Notes: generated by a model from the letters alone, not told the origin. DNA of 64,000 nt from Stramentimicrobium sp964433555 (GCA_964433555.1 CAYSRG010000008.1:16134-80133), one strand, 5' to 3'. Numbered from the stretch's first letter, positions 34,885 to 44,155 are shown. Numbers and translations: made by a program.

Positions 34885-35916
34885 ATGAAAGCATTAGTGA
34901 AATACAGCGCAGAAGTTGATGCTTACGAGGTAAGAGATGTAGAAAAGCCCAAAATTAGTAGCAATGATGTCTTGGTTCAGATGAAGGCGACGGCTATTTG
35001 TGGTACTGATCTTTCGCTTCTGGAGAATAAGTATAAGGGAAAGAAACCTGTTCCTATACCAATAATTCCAGGGCATGAAGGAGTAGGAATTATCATCGAG
35101 ACTGGTAAGGGAGTAAAGAATTTTCAAGCAGGTGATAGGGTAGCCTTTGAAGCTCTCCAGGGTTGTGGCCAATGTCCGGATTGTAAATTAGGAAATAAAA
35201 ACATGTGTCAGTATTGGGAGCATTTAGGTCTTACCTGTAATGGTACCTTTGCTGAATACATTCTAGTTCCCAGTGAATTAGTCCATAAACTACCTGATAA
35301 TATATCCTTTAAGAATGCCTCCTGTCTGGAACCCATGGGATTAACAGTAAGATCGTTAGCTAATGTTAAGCCTGTGCTGGGTGATACAGCTGCTATTGTA
35401 GGACCTGGGAAAATAGGGCTTTTCCATTTACAGGCTTTAAAAGCATCTGGAGTCACAGAGATATATGTGATCGGATTGGATAGAGATAAAAAAAGATTTG
35501 AAATTGCCGAAAGATTAGGAGCAAACTTTATTATCAATGCAGATAAGGAAGACCCTTTGAAAAAGGTAATGGATTTAACCGGAGGAAGAGGAGCAGATAT
35601 AGTTATTGAAACTGCTCATTCTCCCCAATGTTTTTCTCTAGCTATAGAATTAGCTGCTCCTAAAGCCCGAATTTCAACTTTCGGTCTTTACCTGGAAGCA
35701 ACTATTGCTCCTATTCAGGTAATCCGAAAAGGATTAACTATTTGTGGGGACGTGGCACTTTTAACCAAACATTTTATTAGAGCAATTCGCTGGGTAGAAA
35801 TAGGCAAGGTGTTGGCTGAGCCGGTTATTACTCGAAGTTTTCCTTTAGAAGAGGCAGAAGAAGCAATTAGAGTCTTTAAAAAAGGTACTGAAGGTGCGGT
35901 TATCTTAGAAAATTAG
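34885..35916 (+). CDS. Zinc-dependent alcohol dehydrogenase (threonine/sorbitol dehydrogenase-like)
   Basis: A 343-residue medium-chain dehydrogenase. Cys39 (AICGTD) and His64-Glu65 (PGHEGVG) are catalytic zinc ligands; Cys94, Cys97, Cys100 and Cys108 bind the structural zinc. The Rossmann motif is VGPGKIGLFHLQALKASG. Relatives oxidise polyols, threonine or sugar acids with NAD(P). The adjacent Gfo/Idh/MocA gene starts 11 bases downstream, and such pairs usually work on sugars or inositols. RBS AGAAGGAG precedes the ATG. Confidence 0.87.
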   Translation: MKALVKYSAEVDAYEVRDVEKPKISSNDVLVQMKATAICGTDLSLLENKYKGKKPVPIPIIPGHEGVGIIIETGKGVKNFQAGDRVAFEALQGCGQCPDCKLGNKNMCQYWEHLGLTCNGTFAEYILVPSELVHKLPDNISFKNASCLEPMGLTVRSLANVKPVLGDTAAIVGPGKIGLFHLQALKASGVTEIYVIGLDRDKKRFEIAERLGANFIINADKEDPLKKVMDLTGGRGADIVIETAHSPQCFSLAIELAAPKARISTFGLYLEATIAPIQVIRKGLTICGDVALLTKHFIRAIRWVEIGKVLAEPVITRSFPLEEAEEAIRVFKKGTEGAVILEN

Positions 35917-35927
35917 AGGAGGGCTTT

Positions 35928-37013
35928 ATGTCTATACCAAGATTAGCAGTGCTGGGGCTTTCTCATGGATTTAAGTTCGTACATAGATTGATGAATTGTA
36001 ATTTTGCTAAACTCGTTGCAGTGGCTGATTTAAATGTGGAGAAAGCCTTAAAATCATATAGTGTAGACCAATCAGAAGTAAATGAGAAGTCTAAATTATT
36101 AAATTCAGATATTAAAATATTTAAAGAATATAAAGATCTGTTAAAGGAGATGGGAAAGGAATTAGATGGGATAATTGCTGCTTTACCTAATGACTTACAT
36201 GTAGAGGTTACGCGGGAAGCAGCTAAATATGGGATTCCTTTGCTGTTGGAAAAGCCTATAGCCAGTACTCTCCCGGAAGGAGAGGAGATAACGGGAATGG
36301 TAGAGGATTCTCAAATTAAATTTATGGTTGCTCATCATAGAAGATTTTCTAAAATTATCCAGCGAACCAGAGAGGCAGTGCAACAAGGAGAATTAGGAGA
36401 GATTGTTGGTGCTAATGTGCTCTGGGTAGCGAAAAAACCTGACCATTATTTTGAAAGTTCCTGGCGAATAGATAGAAAATATGGTGGTCCGCTGTTAATC
36501 AATACCATTCATGATATAGATGACCTTCGATACATCATTGGAGATATTGAGGAAATTCAAGCCTATATCACCAATAAGTACCGGAGCAATGAGGTTGAAG
36601 ATACGGGTGTGATAAATATCAAATTTAAAAATGGTGCCCTGGCAAATGTGTTTTTAACAGATGCCTGTCCCTCTCCCTGGTTTTACGAAGCCTGTACTCA
36701 AGAATATTCCTTCTTCTATCCGAGTAGTTATGATTGTTATTTATTCTTTGGCAAAAAGGCTAGCCTTGCCTTTCCCTCTCTGACCTTATTCTCCTACCAA
36801 AAAGAATTTGGAGAAGGATGGCATAGGCCATTAAAAAAACAGACCCTTTTGGTTGAACGTTTTGATGTTCTGGAGGAAGAATTAAAGCATTTCTGTGAGT
36901 TGATAGCAGGGAAAACAAAAGTAAAAATATCTGCCTCTGATGCCCTGGAGACGCTCAGGGCAATAGATGCTATTAAAAGGTCTTCAGAAAGTAGAAAAAG
37001 TGTTAGATTATAA
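35928..37013 (+). CDS. Gfo/Idh/MocA family oxidoreductase
   Basis: A 361-residue NAD(P)-dependent dehydrogenase. The Rossmann part shows LAVLGLSHGFKFVHRLMNC (GxxHG variant of GxGxxG) and VAVADLN; the family motif EKP is in LLLEKPIASTLPEG, and the catalytic-domain His lies in NTIHDIDDLRYIIGD. Substrates are typically sugars, inositols or sugar acids. It is the last gene of the second catabolic run; a 249-base spacer without clear terminator separates it from glnS. Confidence 0.85.
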   Translation: MSIPRLAVLGLSHGFKFVHRLMNCNFAKLVAVADLNVEKALKSYSVDQSEVNEKSKLLNSDIKIFKEYKDLLKEMGKELDGIIAALPNDLHVEVTREAAKYGIPLLLEKPIASTLPEGEEITGMVEDSQIKFMVAHHRRFSKIIQRTREAVQQGELGEIVGANVLWVAKKPDHYFESSWRIDRKYGGPLLINTIHDIDDLRYIIGDIEEIQAYITNKYRSNEVEDTGVINIKFKNGALANVFLTDACPSPWFYEACTQEYSFFYPSSYDCYLFFGKKASLAFPSLTLFSYQKEFGEGWHRPLKKQTLLVERFDVLEEELKHFCELIAGKTKVKISASDALETLRAIDAIKRSSESRKSVRL

Positions 37014-37262
37014 TATTGACCAGTGGTTAATTCATACCAAATTGGAGTAAAATATCCTATTTAATTTTTTACTATCTCAAAAACCTCTTTTTACCACTTG
37101 TAATATTGCCCATTATTAATTGTATTCGGACATGGATTTTTTACCCTAAATGTTGTAATATAAAGAACACTATAGATAAATATTCATTTAACTGAATTTC
37201 TATTTGGATTAAAATGAAAAATATGAAGATAACAAAGGTAAGCAAGAGAGGGGAATAAATAA

Positions 37263-38981
37263 ATGAATTCAAACAAAATAAGTAGTCAAGAAACAGTAAA
37301 TTTTATTCAGGCAATTATTGATAAGGATAAAAAAAATAATAAATATGGTGGTAGAGCACATCTTCGTTTTCCACCCGAACCTAATGGGTATTTACATATT
37401 GGTCATGCCAAATCCATTTGTTTAAATTTTGGTTTGGCGGAAAAAAATAATGGCTTGTGTAACCTTCGTTTTGATGATACTAATCCTTCCAAAGAGGATA
37501 TTGAATATATAGATTCAATTATCAAGGATGTACGCTGGTTGGGTTTTGACTGGCAAGATCGTCTTTATTATGCTTCTGATTATTTTGATAGAATGTATCA
37601 GGATGCCCTGGCTTTGATTAAAGAAGGGAAAGCTTATGTATGTGATTTAAGTCCGGAACAGATTAGAGAGTACCGGGGAAACTTTACCGAACCGGGAAAA
37701 GAAAGCCCTTATCGCAATCGTTCTGTTGAAGAAAACCTCTCCTTGTTTCAACAGATGAAAGAAGGCAAATTTGAAGATGGCTCTCGAGTTCTCAGGGCAA
37801 AAATTGATATGAATTCTCCTAATTTGAATATGCGCGATCCGGTTCTTTATCGTATTATAAAAAAATCTCATCATCGGACTAGTGACAAATGGTGTATTTA
37901 TCCCATGTATGACTACGCTCATCCTCTGGAAGACTATTATGAAGGGATTACCCATTCTGTTTGTACTTTAGAATTCGAAGATCACCGACCTCTATATGAT
38001 TGGGTTTTAAATAATTTATATAAAACAGAATTACCTCAGCAAATTGAATTCGCTCGTTTAAATCTTAGTAACACGGTTATGAGTAAACGAAAACTGAGAT
38101 TTCTGGTAGAGAATGGTTATGTTTCAGGTTGGGATGATCCTCGTCTGCCCACTATTTCTGGTTTACGAAGAAAGGGTTACACGCCGGAAGCCATCAGGAA
38201 TTTTTGTGATCGGATTGGAGTAGCAAAGACTAATAGTGTGGTAGATATTCGCTTTTTAGACCATTGTATCAGGGAAGATTTAAATAAGAAAGCCCCCAGA
38301 GTGATGGCTGTTTTAAACCCTTTAAAATTGATTATTGATAATTATCCGGAAGACCTGATAGAGGAAATGGATTGCGAAAATAATCCTGAGGATCCTGCTG
38401 CCGGCACCAGAAAGGTCCCTTTTTCTAAGGTACTTTATATGGAAAGAGAAGATTTTCATGATAATCCTCCTCCTAAATATTATCGCTTGGCACCGGGACG
38501 TGAGGTCAGACTAAAGAATGCCTATATCATTAAATGTACCGATTACATATGTAATGAAAAAACCGGTGATATCCAGGAGGTGCACTGTACTTATGATCCG
38601 GAAACCAGGAGTGGACGACCAGGTGCACAACGTAAGGTGAGAAGCACCTTGCATTGGGTTTCTGCCAGATTTGCTCTGAAGGCTGAGATACGCTTATATG
38701 ATTACCTGCTACTTGATAATATTGAAGAACAAGCTGAAGAGGAGAGCGATAGAGATTTTGTCAAACTGCTTAATCCTAAATCAATAGAAATCTTAAAAGA
38801 CAGCATGGTAGAACCTGGTTTAAAAAATACATTATCTGGTGAAAAATTTCAGTTTATGCGTAAAGGGTATTTCTGTGTAGATCCTGATTCCACACCCGAA
38901 AAGCTGGTTTTTAACAGAATTGCTTCCTTACGGGATAGCTGGGAAAAGATAATGAAGAGCAGCGAGAATACTTCTAATTAG
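37263..38981 (+). CDS. glnS: Glutaminyl-tRNA synthetase
   Basis: Class I synthetase that charges tRNA-Gln directly. The 572 residues begin with the GlnRS-type sequence LRFPPEPNGYLHIGHAKS, in which HIGH is at 45-48. The KMSKS loop reads VMSKR (272-276), preceded by the GlnRS-specific segment FARLNLSNT. FDDTNPSKEDIEYI and EDYYEGITHSVCTLEFEDHR further separate it from GluRS. A C-terminal beta-barrel anticodon domain follows (DFHDNPPPKYYRLAPGREV onward). Length is close to E. coli GlnRS (554). The gene seems to be transcribed alone or with the next glycosyltransferase (37 bases apart). Confidence 0.95.
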   Translation: MNSNKISSQETVNFIQAIIDKDKKNNKYGGRAHLRFPPEPNGYLHIGHAKSICLNFGLAEKNNGLCNLRFDDTNPSKEDIEYIDSIIKDVRWLGFDWQDRLYYASDYFDRMYQDALALIKEGKAYVCDLSPEQIREYRGNFTEPGKESPYRNRSVEENLSLFQQMKEGKFEDGSRVLRAKIDMNSPNLNMRDPVLYRIIKKSHHRTSDKWCIYPMYDYAHPLEDYYEGITHSVCTLEFEDHRPLYDWVLNNLYKTELPQQIEFARLNLSNTVMSKRKLRFLVENGYVSGWDDPRLPTISGLRRKGYTPEAIRNFCDRIGVAKTNSVVDIRFLDHCIREDLNKKAPRVMAVLNPLKLIIDNYPEDLIEEMDCENNPEDPAAGTRKVPFSKVLYMEREDFHDNPPPKYYRLAPGREVRLKNAYIIKCTDYICNEKTGDIQEVHCTYDPETRSGRPGAQRKVRSTLHWVSARFALKAEIRLYDYLLLDNIEEQAEEESDRDFVKLLNPKSIEILKDSMVEPGLKNTLSGEKFQFMRKGYFCVDPDSTPEKLVFNRIASLRDSWEKIMKSSENTSN

Positions 38982-39018
38982 TTGTGAGTAGCCTGACATT
39001 AAAATCATTGGTGAATAT

Positions 39019-40176
39019 ATGAAAATTGCTTTTTTTACCAATTGCTATAAGCCATTAATTAACGGGGTAGTAAGCAGCATTGTATCTTTAAAAGAAGCAT
39101 TTGAAAAGAAAGGCCATGAAACTTATGTTTTTGCTCCGAGAGTGGAAGATTTTAAGGATGAAGAAGAAAATATATTCAGATACCATTCTATTAACTTAAC
39201 CCATAAGGTTAAGTACCCCATTGCCATTCCTTTATCTTTGAAAGCAGGTCAGGTTATTACCAGATTTAAACCGGATATTATCCATCTTCATCATCCTTTT
39301 GTTCTTAGTATGCCAGCAATTATGTATGCTGCAAGGCTGAAGATTCCTAAAGTATTAACCATCCATACCCAATATGAACGATATGCTTATTATGTATCTC
39401 CCATTCCTCAGCTAATTACCCATGAAGCTATCAGAAGGATTATTTTTAACCTGGCAGATAAGGTAGATGTTATCACGACACCATCACAATCTATGAAGGA
39501 AATGATTAGCAATTACAGAATCAAAAAAGAAATTGTGGTTATACCCAATGCCATAGATATTAATATCTTTCGTAAAAAAAATGAGCAAAAAGTTGAATTG
39601 CTAAAGAAAGAGTTACAATTAACTCAGGGCGATATAGTGATTTTATATGTGGGAAGAGTATCTCTGGAGAAGAATATAGATAAGATAATTAAAGCGCTGG
39701 CCATTATTAGAGATAAGAAAATTGACAATTTCCAGTTTATTGTAGTTGGAGAAGGGACAGCAGTAAAGCAACTCAAGAATTTAGCAGATTCCTTAAAACT
39801 AACCGAGAGGATTAAATTTGTTGGTGCCATTAATAGAGAAATGGTTATAGATTATTATCAGATTGCGGATGTATTTGCTTTTAGTTCCACTTCGGAAACC
39901 TTTGGCATGGTTATTATTGAAGCCTTAGCCTCTGGCCTGCCAGTTCTAGCTGTAAAAGCTCCTGGTGCTGTAGATATTATCAGGAATGGATTTAATGGTA
40001 TCTTAGTTGAAGATGACATTTCTCAGTTTGCTGAACAACTGAGGAATCTTATTCAAAATAAAGAGTTAAGGCAAAAATTATCTCTAAATGCTTTACAGAA
40101 TGTGCAACATTACAGCACTGATACCGTTACTGATCAAATACTTGATCTTTATAATAAGCTAATATTAGGTAAATAG
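39019..40176 (+). CDS. Glycosyltransferase family 4 (diacylglycerol glucosyltransferase/PimB-like)
   Basis: A 385-residue GT-B enzyme. The N-terminal half begins MKIAFFTNCYKPLINGVVSS with the glycine-rich acceptor loop, and DIIHLHHPFVLSMPAIMYA is a typical GT4 segment. The C-terminal nucleotide-sugar site includes ILYVGRVSLEKNIDKIIKAL and the E-x7-E motif in SSTSETFGMVIIEALASGLPVLA. The closest characterised types transfer hexoses to diacylglycerol or phosphatidylinositol on the inner membrane face, so a glycolipid product is likely. RBS is weak (TTGGTGA). Confidence 0.85.
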   Translation: MKIAFFTNCYKPLINGVVSSIVSLKEAFEKKGHETYVFAPRVEDFKDEEENIFRYHSINLTHKVKYPIAIPLSLKAGQVITRFKPDIIHLHHPFVLSMPAIMYAARLKIPKVLTIHTQYERYAYYVSPIPQLITHEAIRRIIFNLADKVDVITTPSQSMKEMISNYRIKKEIVVIPNAIDINIFRKKNEQKVELLKKELQLTQGDIVILYVGRVSLEKNIDKIIKALAIIRDKKIDNFQFIVVGEGTAVKQLKNLADSLKLTERIKFVGAINREMVIDYYQIADVFAFSSTSETFGMVIIEALASGLPVLAVKAPGAVDIIRNGFNGILVEDDISQFAEQLRNLIQNKELRQKLSLNALQNVQHYSTDTVTDQILDLYNKLILGK

Positions 40177-40259
40177 TATAAAACTATCCCATCTCTTCTT
40201 GCTTAAAAACCTCCTTCCATTCAATGTAAATGATGAACAATAATTCATTTTTCTCTTTA

Positions 40260-40268
40260 TGCTATAAT
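40260..40268 (+). promoter_or_regulatory. Extended -10 promoter for msrAB
   Basis: TGC directly followed by TATAAT forms an extended -10 element 27 bases ahead of the msrAB ATG; no good -35 box is seen at the right distance, which extended -10 promoters tolerate. Confidence 0.45.
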
Positions 40269-40294
40269 GTGAAAAAAATGAGGATGAGTAAAAT

Positions 40295-41425
40295 ATGAAA
40301 AAACAAGATAAAGAAAATATTTATAGAGATAGCATAATTACTGGTCTTAAGGTTACCTGGGTATTGAAAACAATAATTATAATGGGGATAATGTTTCTGC
40401 TAATGTTTTCTGCTCATAGTACTGCTTTCAGCCAATCAACAGCCGAGAGGGCTACCTTCGCTGGTGGTTGTTTCTGGTGCATAGAAGCAGCATTTGAAAA
40501 AGTTGAAGGAGTGTTAGAGGCAATATCCGGTTATACTGGAGGTGACACGGTCAATCCCACCTACGAGGAAGTCTCTACCGGAAGAACAGGTCACTATGAG
40601 GCAGTGGAGGTAGTGTTTAATCCCAATGTCATTTCTTATGTAGAATTGTTAGCTATCTTTTGGAGAAATATTGATCCTACTGATAGCAGTGGACAATTTG
40701 CTGATCGAGGGAGTCAGTATCAGACTGCCATTTTCTACCATAACGATGAGCAAAAAATTATGGCTGAACAGTCAAAGGAAGAATTACAAAATTCAGGTAA
40801 GTTTGACCAGAAGATTGTAACCAAAATATTGCCTGTAGCAGAATTTTATCCAGCAGAAGAATATCATCAAGATTATTACCAAAAAAATCTTATAGGATAC
40901 GAATTGTATCACACAGGTTCTGGTAGAGCAGATTATATTAAAACAAAATGGTCAGGAGAAATTATGGTAAAAAAATGGGATGATAATTATCAAAAACCAT
41001 CAAAAGAAGAATTAAAGGACATCTTAACGTCATTACAATATTATGTTACTCAAGAAAACGGCACAGAAAGACCATTTCAAAATGAGTACTGGGATAATAA
41101 ACAAGAGGGGATATATGTAGACATTGTTTCCGAAGAGCCACTTTTTAGCTCCACTGATAAATTTGAGTCAGGAACAGGCTGGCCTAGTTTTACTAAACCA
41201 ATTGATGAACACTTTATTGTGAAAAAGGAAGACAGAAGTTTTATGATGGTAAGAACAGAAGTTAGAAGTAGATACGCGGATTCTCACCTGGGACATCTTT
41301 TTGATGATGGCCCTCCTCCAACTAATCAACGGTATTGTATTAATTCGGCAGCATTACGTTTTATACCTAAAGAAGATTTAGAAAAAGAGGGATACGGGCA
41401 ATATCTGAATCTATTCCATCAGTAA
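40295..41425 (+). CDS. msrAB: Bifunctional peptide methionine sulfoxide reductase MsrA-MsrB, exported
   Basis: Repairs both S- and R-methionine sulfoxide in proteins. After a basic N-terminus and a hydrophobic segment (about residues 28-48, ending HSTAFSQ) that acts as signal or anchor, the MsrA domain has GGCFWC with catalytic Cys59 and resolving-type Cys62. The MsrB domain (about 235-372) has the catalytic Cys348 in RYCINSAALRFIP and the conserved SGTGWPSF, and HLGHLFDDGPPP. The two CxxC zinc motifs of many MsrB proteins are missing (VSEEPLFSS stands where the first would be). Export fits protection of envelope proteins. The fusion order A-B is common. Confidence 0.92.
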   Translation: MKKQDKENIYRDSIITGLKVTWVLKTIIIMGIMFLLMFSAHSTAFSQSTAERATFAGGCFWCIEAAFEKVEGVLEAISGYTGGDTVNPTYEEVSTGRTGHYEAVEVVFNPNVISYVELLAIFWRNIDPTDSSGQFADRGSQYQTAIFYHNDEQKIMAEQSKEELQNSGKFDQKIVTKILPVAEFYPAEEYHQDYYQKNLIGYELYHTGSGRADYIKTKWSGEIMVKKWDDNYQKPSKEELKDILTSLQYYVTQENGTERPFQNEYWDNKQEGIYVDIVSEEPLFSSTDKFESGTGWPSFTKPIDEHFIVKKEDRSFMMVRTEVRSRYADSHLGHLFDDGPPPTNQRYCINSAALRFIPKEDLEKEGYGQYLNLFHQ

Positions 41426-41445
41426 ATCTGTTAAAAAACAGCAGC

Positions 41446-41467
41446 AAAGAAAAAGTTTATTTTCTTT
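41446..41467 (+). terminator. Weak AT-only terminator-like hairpin after msrAB
   Basis: AAAGAAAA and TTTTCTTT form an 8-pair stem with a 6-base loop, followed by TT. The A-tract/stem/T-tract layout is terminator-like but the stem has only two G-C pairs. Confidence 0.3.
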
Positions 41468-41532
41468 TTAGTGATTCCCTAATGGTTTTCCATACATGAT
41501 GAGTTATTTAATATTAATAGTAGAAGAAAAAA

Positions 41533-42717
41533 ATGATAAGGGAAATAGATAATAGTAAAAAGTTAGCTTTCAAATTTATCCTTCTAATGGGAATGGTCAG
41601 TCTTTTTGGTGATATAGTTTATGAAGGAGCACGAAGTATAAGCGGTCCTTATTTAGCCGTTCTGGGAGCTAGTGCCGGTATCGTAGGTTTGTTTTCAGGT
41701 TTGGGTGAATTTTTAGGTTATGGATTACGCTTGATTTTTGGATACCTGGCTGATCGCACTAAATCATATTGGTTTTTTACTGTCATTGGTTATGGATTAC
41801 TAGTATCTATTCCCCTATTAGCCTTTACTAGAAATTGGCAGCTGGCAGTTTTCCTGCTTGTTTTAGAACGTATTAGTAAAGCAATTAGGTCTCCTTCCAG
41901 GGATGATATTCTTTCTCATTCTACCAAGCAGATTGGAAGAGGATGGGGTTTTGGTATTCATGAAGCATTAGATCAGATTGGAGCTTTTATTGGTCCATTA
42001 ACCTTTTCCTTAGTATTTCTTTTTCGCGGTGGCTATCGAGAAGGATTTAGTATTTTATAGATTCCAACTTTCTTAACCTTAACTATTCTTACCATAGCAA
42101 GATCCAAAGTTCCCTTACTAGAACAACTCGAAATTTCTGACCAAATAGCTATAAACAATACTGATAATACCAAAAAACTTCCCAGGATATTTTGGTTATA
42201 TACTCTATTTACCTTTTTCAGTGTGGTTGGTTTTGCTCACTTCCCTTTAATTGCTTATCATTTTAAAATGCAATCTGTAGTTTCTGATGTTCAAATCCCT
42301 ATATTTTATGCCTTAGCAATGGGAGTTGATGCCCTGTTGGCTTTGTTTATTGGCAAGACATATGACAGGGTTGGTCTAATTATTCTGATTATTATACCCA
42401 TCATCACAATTCCGCTTCCTCTTTTTATATTTTCAAAGGGATATTATTTTGCTTTGATAGGGGTCCTGCTCTGGGGAGCGGTTTTGGGAATTCATGAAAC
42501 AATCATGCGCGCTGCTATTGCTGAAATAACCAGTACCAATCAGAGGGGATTTGCTTATGGTTTATTTAACACAGCATATGGGATTGCCGGATTTTTAGGC
42601 AGTTTACTGGTAGGTATTTTATATGATATTTCTACAGCGTATATTGTCCTCTTTGTATTTTTGGTGGAGATAATTTCAATACAATTATTCTTTTTTCTGA
42701 AAAAAGAGATGAAATAG
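41533..42717 (+). pseudogene. MFS transporter interrupted by in-frame amber stop
   Basis: Two consecutive open frames in the same phase (41533-42060 and onward to 42717) together encode one 394-residue, 12-helix MFS protein. The first half has FGDIVYEGARSISGPYLAVLGAS and a motif A-like RLIFGYLADRTKSYW; the second half has GKTYDRVGLIILI and ALIGVLLWGAVLGIHETIMRA. A single TAG at 42058-42060 (context ...FSIL-stop-IPTFLTL) separates them, in a hydrophobic helix where homologues would carry Leu or a similar residue. The rest of the frame is intact, so this is a very recent nonsense mutation, a sequencing error or a read-through site. TAG ends several ordinary genes here, so global recoding is unlikely. 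Confidence 0.75.
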
Positions 42718-42770
42718 TAGCTCAGTGCCATTATTAATATCCAATATTCCTTGATAAATATTTTATTATA

Positions 42771-42799
42771 TTGACAATTTAATTAACTAATGATACAAT
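42771..42799 (+). promoter_or_regulatory. Strong promoter for the TrpR-like gene
   Basis: TTGACA (42771-42776) and TACAAT (42794-42799) are spaced by 17 bases, close to the sigma-70 consensus. The leader to the ATG is about 190 bases long. Confidence 0.6.
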
Positions 42800-42826
42800 C
42801 TGCTACATAATTAATTAGTTAATAAT
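42779..42826. promoter_or_regulatory. Candidate TrpR-like operator: inverted ATTAACTAAT/ATTAGTTAAT
   Basis: ATTAACTAAT (42782-42791) and its exact reverse complement ATTAGTTAAT (42814-42823) flank the -10 box and start site, 22 bases apart. Both contain the AGTTAA/TTAACT core seen in the E. coli TrpR operator (CTAGTTAACTAG). Because a TrpR-related protein is encoded directly downstream, autoregulation is plausible. AT-rich background weakens the case. Confidence 0.4.
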
Positions 42827-42995
42827 TTAATATAATAAAGTATTTTATAAGCCTTGTTGCAAAAGATAAAATTGATAACAAAGTAACAGAATCTAATACC
42901 TTAAAACATTATTTATGGTTTTACTAAAATAAACAACATGAGCAAGTAACAAATCTTTCAGGAATGTTTTATAAAAAGTAGGGAGGTAAATTATT

Positions 42996-43298
42996 ATGAC
43001 TTACCATCCACGATGGAGAAATGAAACAACTGACCAGTTATTTCAAGCCATTCTGCTATTAGAAAATATTGATGAATGCTATAGATTTTTTGAGGATGTA
43101 GCAACCATAAATGAGATACAAGAATTAAGTCAACGTTTAGCAGTTGCGCGAATGTTAAAGGAAGGATTTATTTATGAAGATATTGCCCAGAAGACCGGTG
43201 CTAGTTCTGCCACTATTAGTAGAGTAAAAAAATGTCTTAATTATGGTGCTGATGGTTATCAACTTGTATTGCAAAAGTTAAAAGTTAAAGAAAAATAA
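42996..43298 (+). CDS. TrpR-related protein, YerC/YecD family
   Basis: A 100-residue all-helical DNA-binding protein. The helix-turn-helix lies at about 55-80 (LAVARMLKEGFIYEDIAQKT then GASSATISRVKKCLNYG), matching the Trp repressor superfamily YerC/YecD group found in Firmicutes and relatives. The effector is unknown; most members lack evidence of tryptophan binding. It is encoded 22 bases before an amino-acid-binding protein and, further on, a permease remnant and an aminotransferase, so control of amino-acid uptake is a sensible inference. RBS GGGAGGT. Confidence 0.87.
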   Translation: MTYHPRWRNETTDQLFQAILLLENIDECYRFFEDVATINEIQELSQRLAVARMLKEGFIYEDIAQKTGASSATISRVKKCLNYGADGYQLVLQKLKVKEK

Positions 43299-43320
43299 AT
43301 AAAATAATGGAGGAGTTTTG

Positions 43321-44094
43321 ATGAATAAATACAAAAGAATCATTTTAACTGTAGTTTGTTCAGTAGTCTTAGTAATATCATGTATGGTAACGGGTATAAG
43401 TGCAGAAAAGAAAGTTTATATCAATGGAATTGATGCTGATTACCCTCCTCATGCCTATGTTGATGAAAAAGGCAATCCAGCAGGTTTTGATGTAGAAGCT
43501 TTAGATTGGATTGCTCAGGAGATGGATTTTGAGGTTGTACATCAACCTACCGCCTGGGATGGTATTGTATCCAGCCTGTTAGCTAAAAAGATCGATTTGA
43601 TATTCTCAGGCATGAGTATTACTGAAGAGAGAAAAGAGAAAGTTAATTTTTCCCTTCCTTACTGGTCAATAGATCAGGCAATCTGTGTAACAATAGATTC
43701 AAATCTGAGTGCCATTGCTGCCTTTATGGGTGATTATCTAATAGGTACTCAGCGCGGATGTACTGCTGCCATATGGATTGAAGATAATCTGATTGCCACC
43801 GGATTATTCCCAAAAGAGAGACTGAAATTGTATGAAGGATTTTCTTTAGCGGTACAAGATCTCCTGAATAAGAGGATTGATGCTGCTATGATGGATGATG
43901 TAATGGTGGAGGATGCCATTCGAAAAGGTATGGCTATAAAAATAGTGGGTACCATTAAAACTGGTGAGGAATATGGTGTGGCTATAAGAAAAGATGATAA
44001 TGAATTATTAGATCTCATCAATGAGGGTCTAAAACGGATTATGCGTTCACCAAAATGGGAAGAGTTAAAGGCTAAGTATTTCCAGTCTGAATAG
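43321..44094 (+). CDS. Amino-acid ABC transporter substrate-binding protein (family 3)
   Basis: A 257-residue receptor. Residues 1-27 form a signal peptide with Cys21 followed by MVTGISAE; this Cys is not in a clean lipobox. The mature part shows family 3 features: YPPHAYVDEKGNPAGFDVEALDWIA, SLLAKKIDLIFSGMSITEERKEKV and LNKRIDAAMMDDVMVEDAI. Polar amino acids are the usual ligands. The track frame opens one codon earlier at TTG, but ATG 43321 behind TGGAGGAG is the better start. Its permease has decayed (44238-44437) and no ATPase gene is present, so it is either an orphan or works with a transporter elsewhere. Confidence 0.87.
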   Translation: MNKYKRIILTVVCSVVLVISCMVTGISAEKKVYINGIDADYPPHAYVDEKGNPAGFDVEALDWIAQEMDFEVVHQPTAWDGIVSSLLAKKIDLIFSGMSITEERKEKVNFSLPYWSIDQAICVTIDSNLSAIAAFMGDYLIGTQRGCTAAIWIEDNLIATGLFPKERLKLYEGFSLAVQDLLNKRIDAAMMDDVMVEDAIRKGMAIKIVGTIKTGEEYGVAIRKDDNELLDLINEGLKRIMRSPKWEELKAKYFQSE

Positions 44095-44155
44095 AAATTG
44101 AATTAGCAAAAAAAATTACGCTATAAATAATCTATATTAGAATAATTGATTACTT

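Noticed and set aside
37014..37262. T-box or tRNA gene ahead of glnS
   Set aside because: No T-box sequence, specifier stem or tRNA-like cloverleaf with TTCGA-type arm could be found.
41533..42717. Pyrrolysine or selenocysteine coding at the MFS amber codon
   Set aside because: The codon is in a hydrophobic helix where Leu-like residues are expected, and TAG is an ordinary stop elsewhere in the window. No recoding element was seen.
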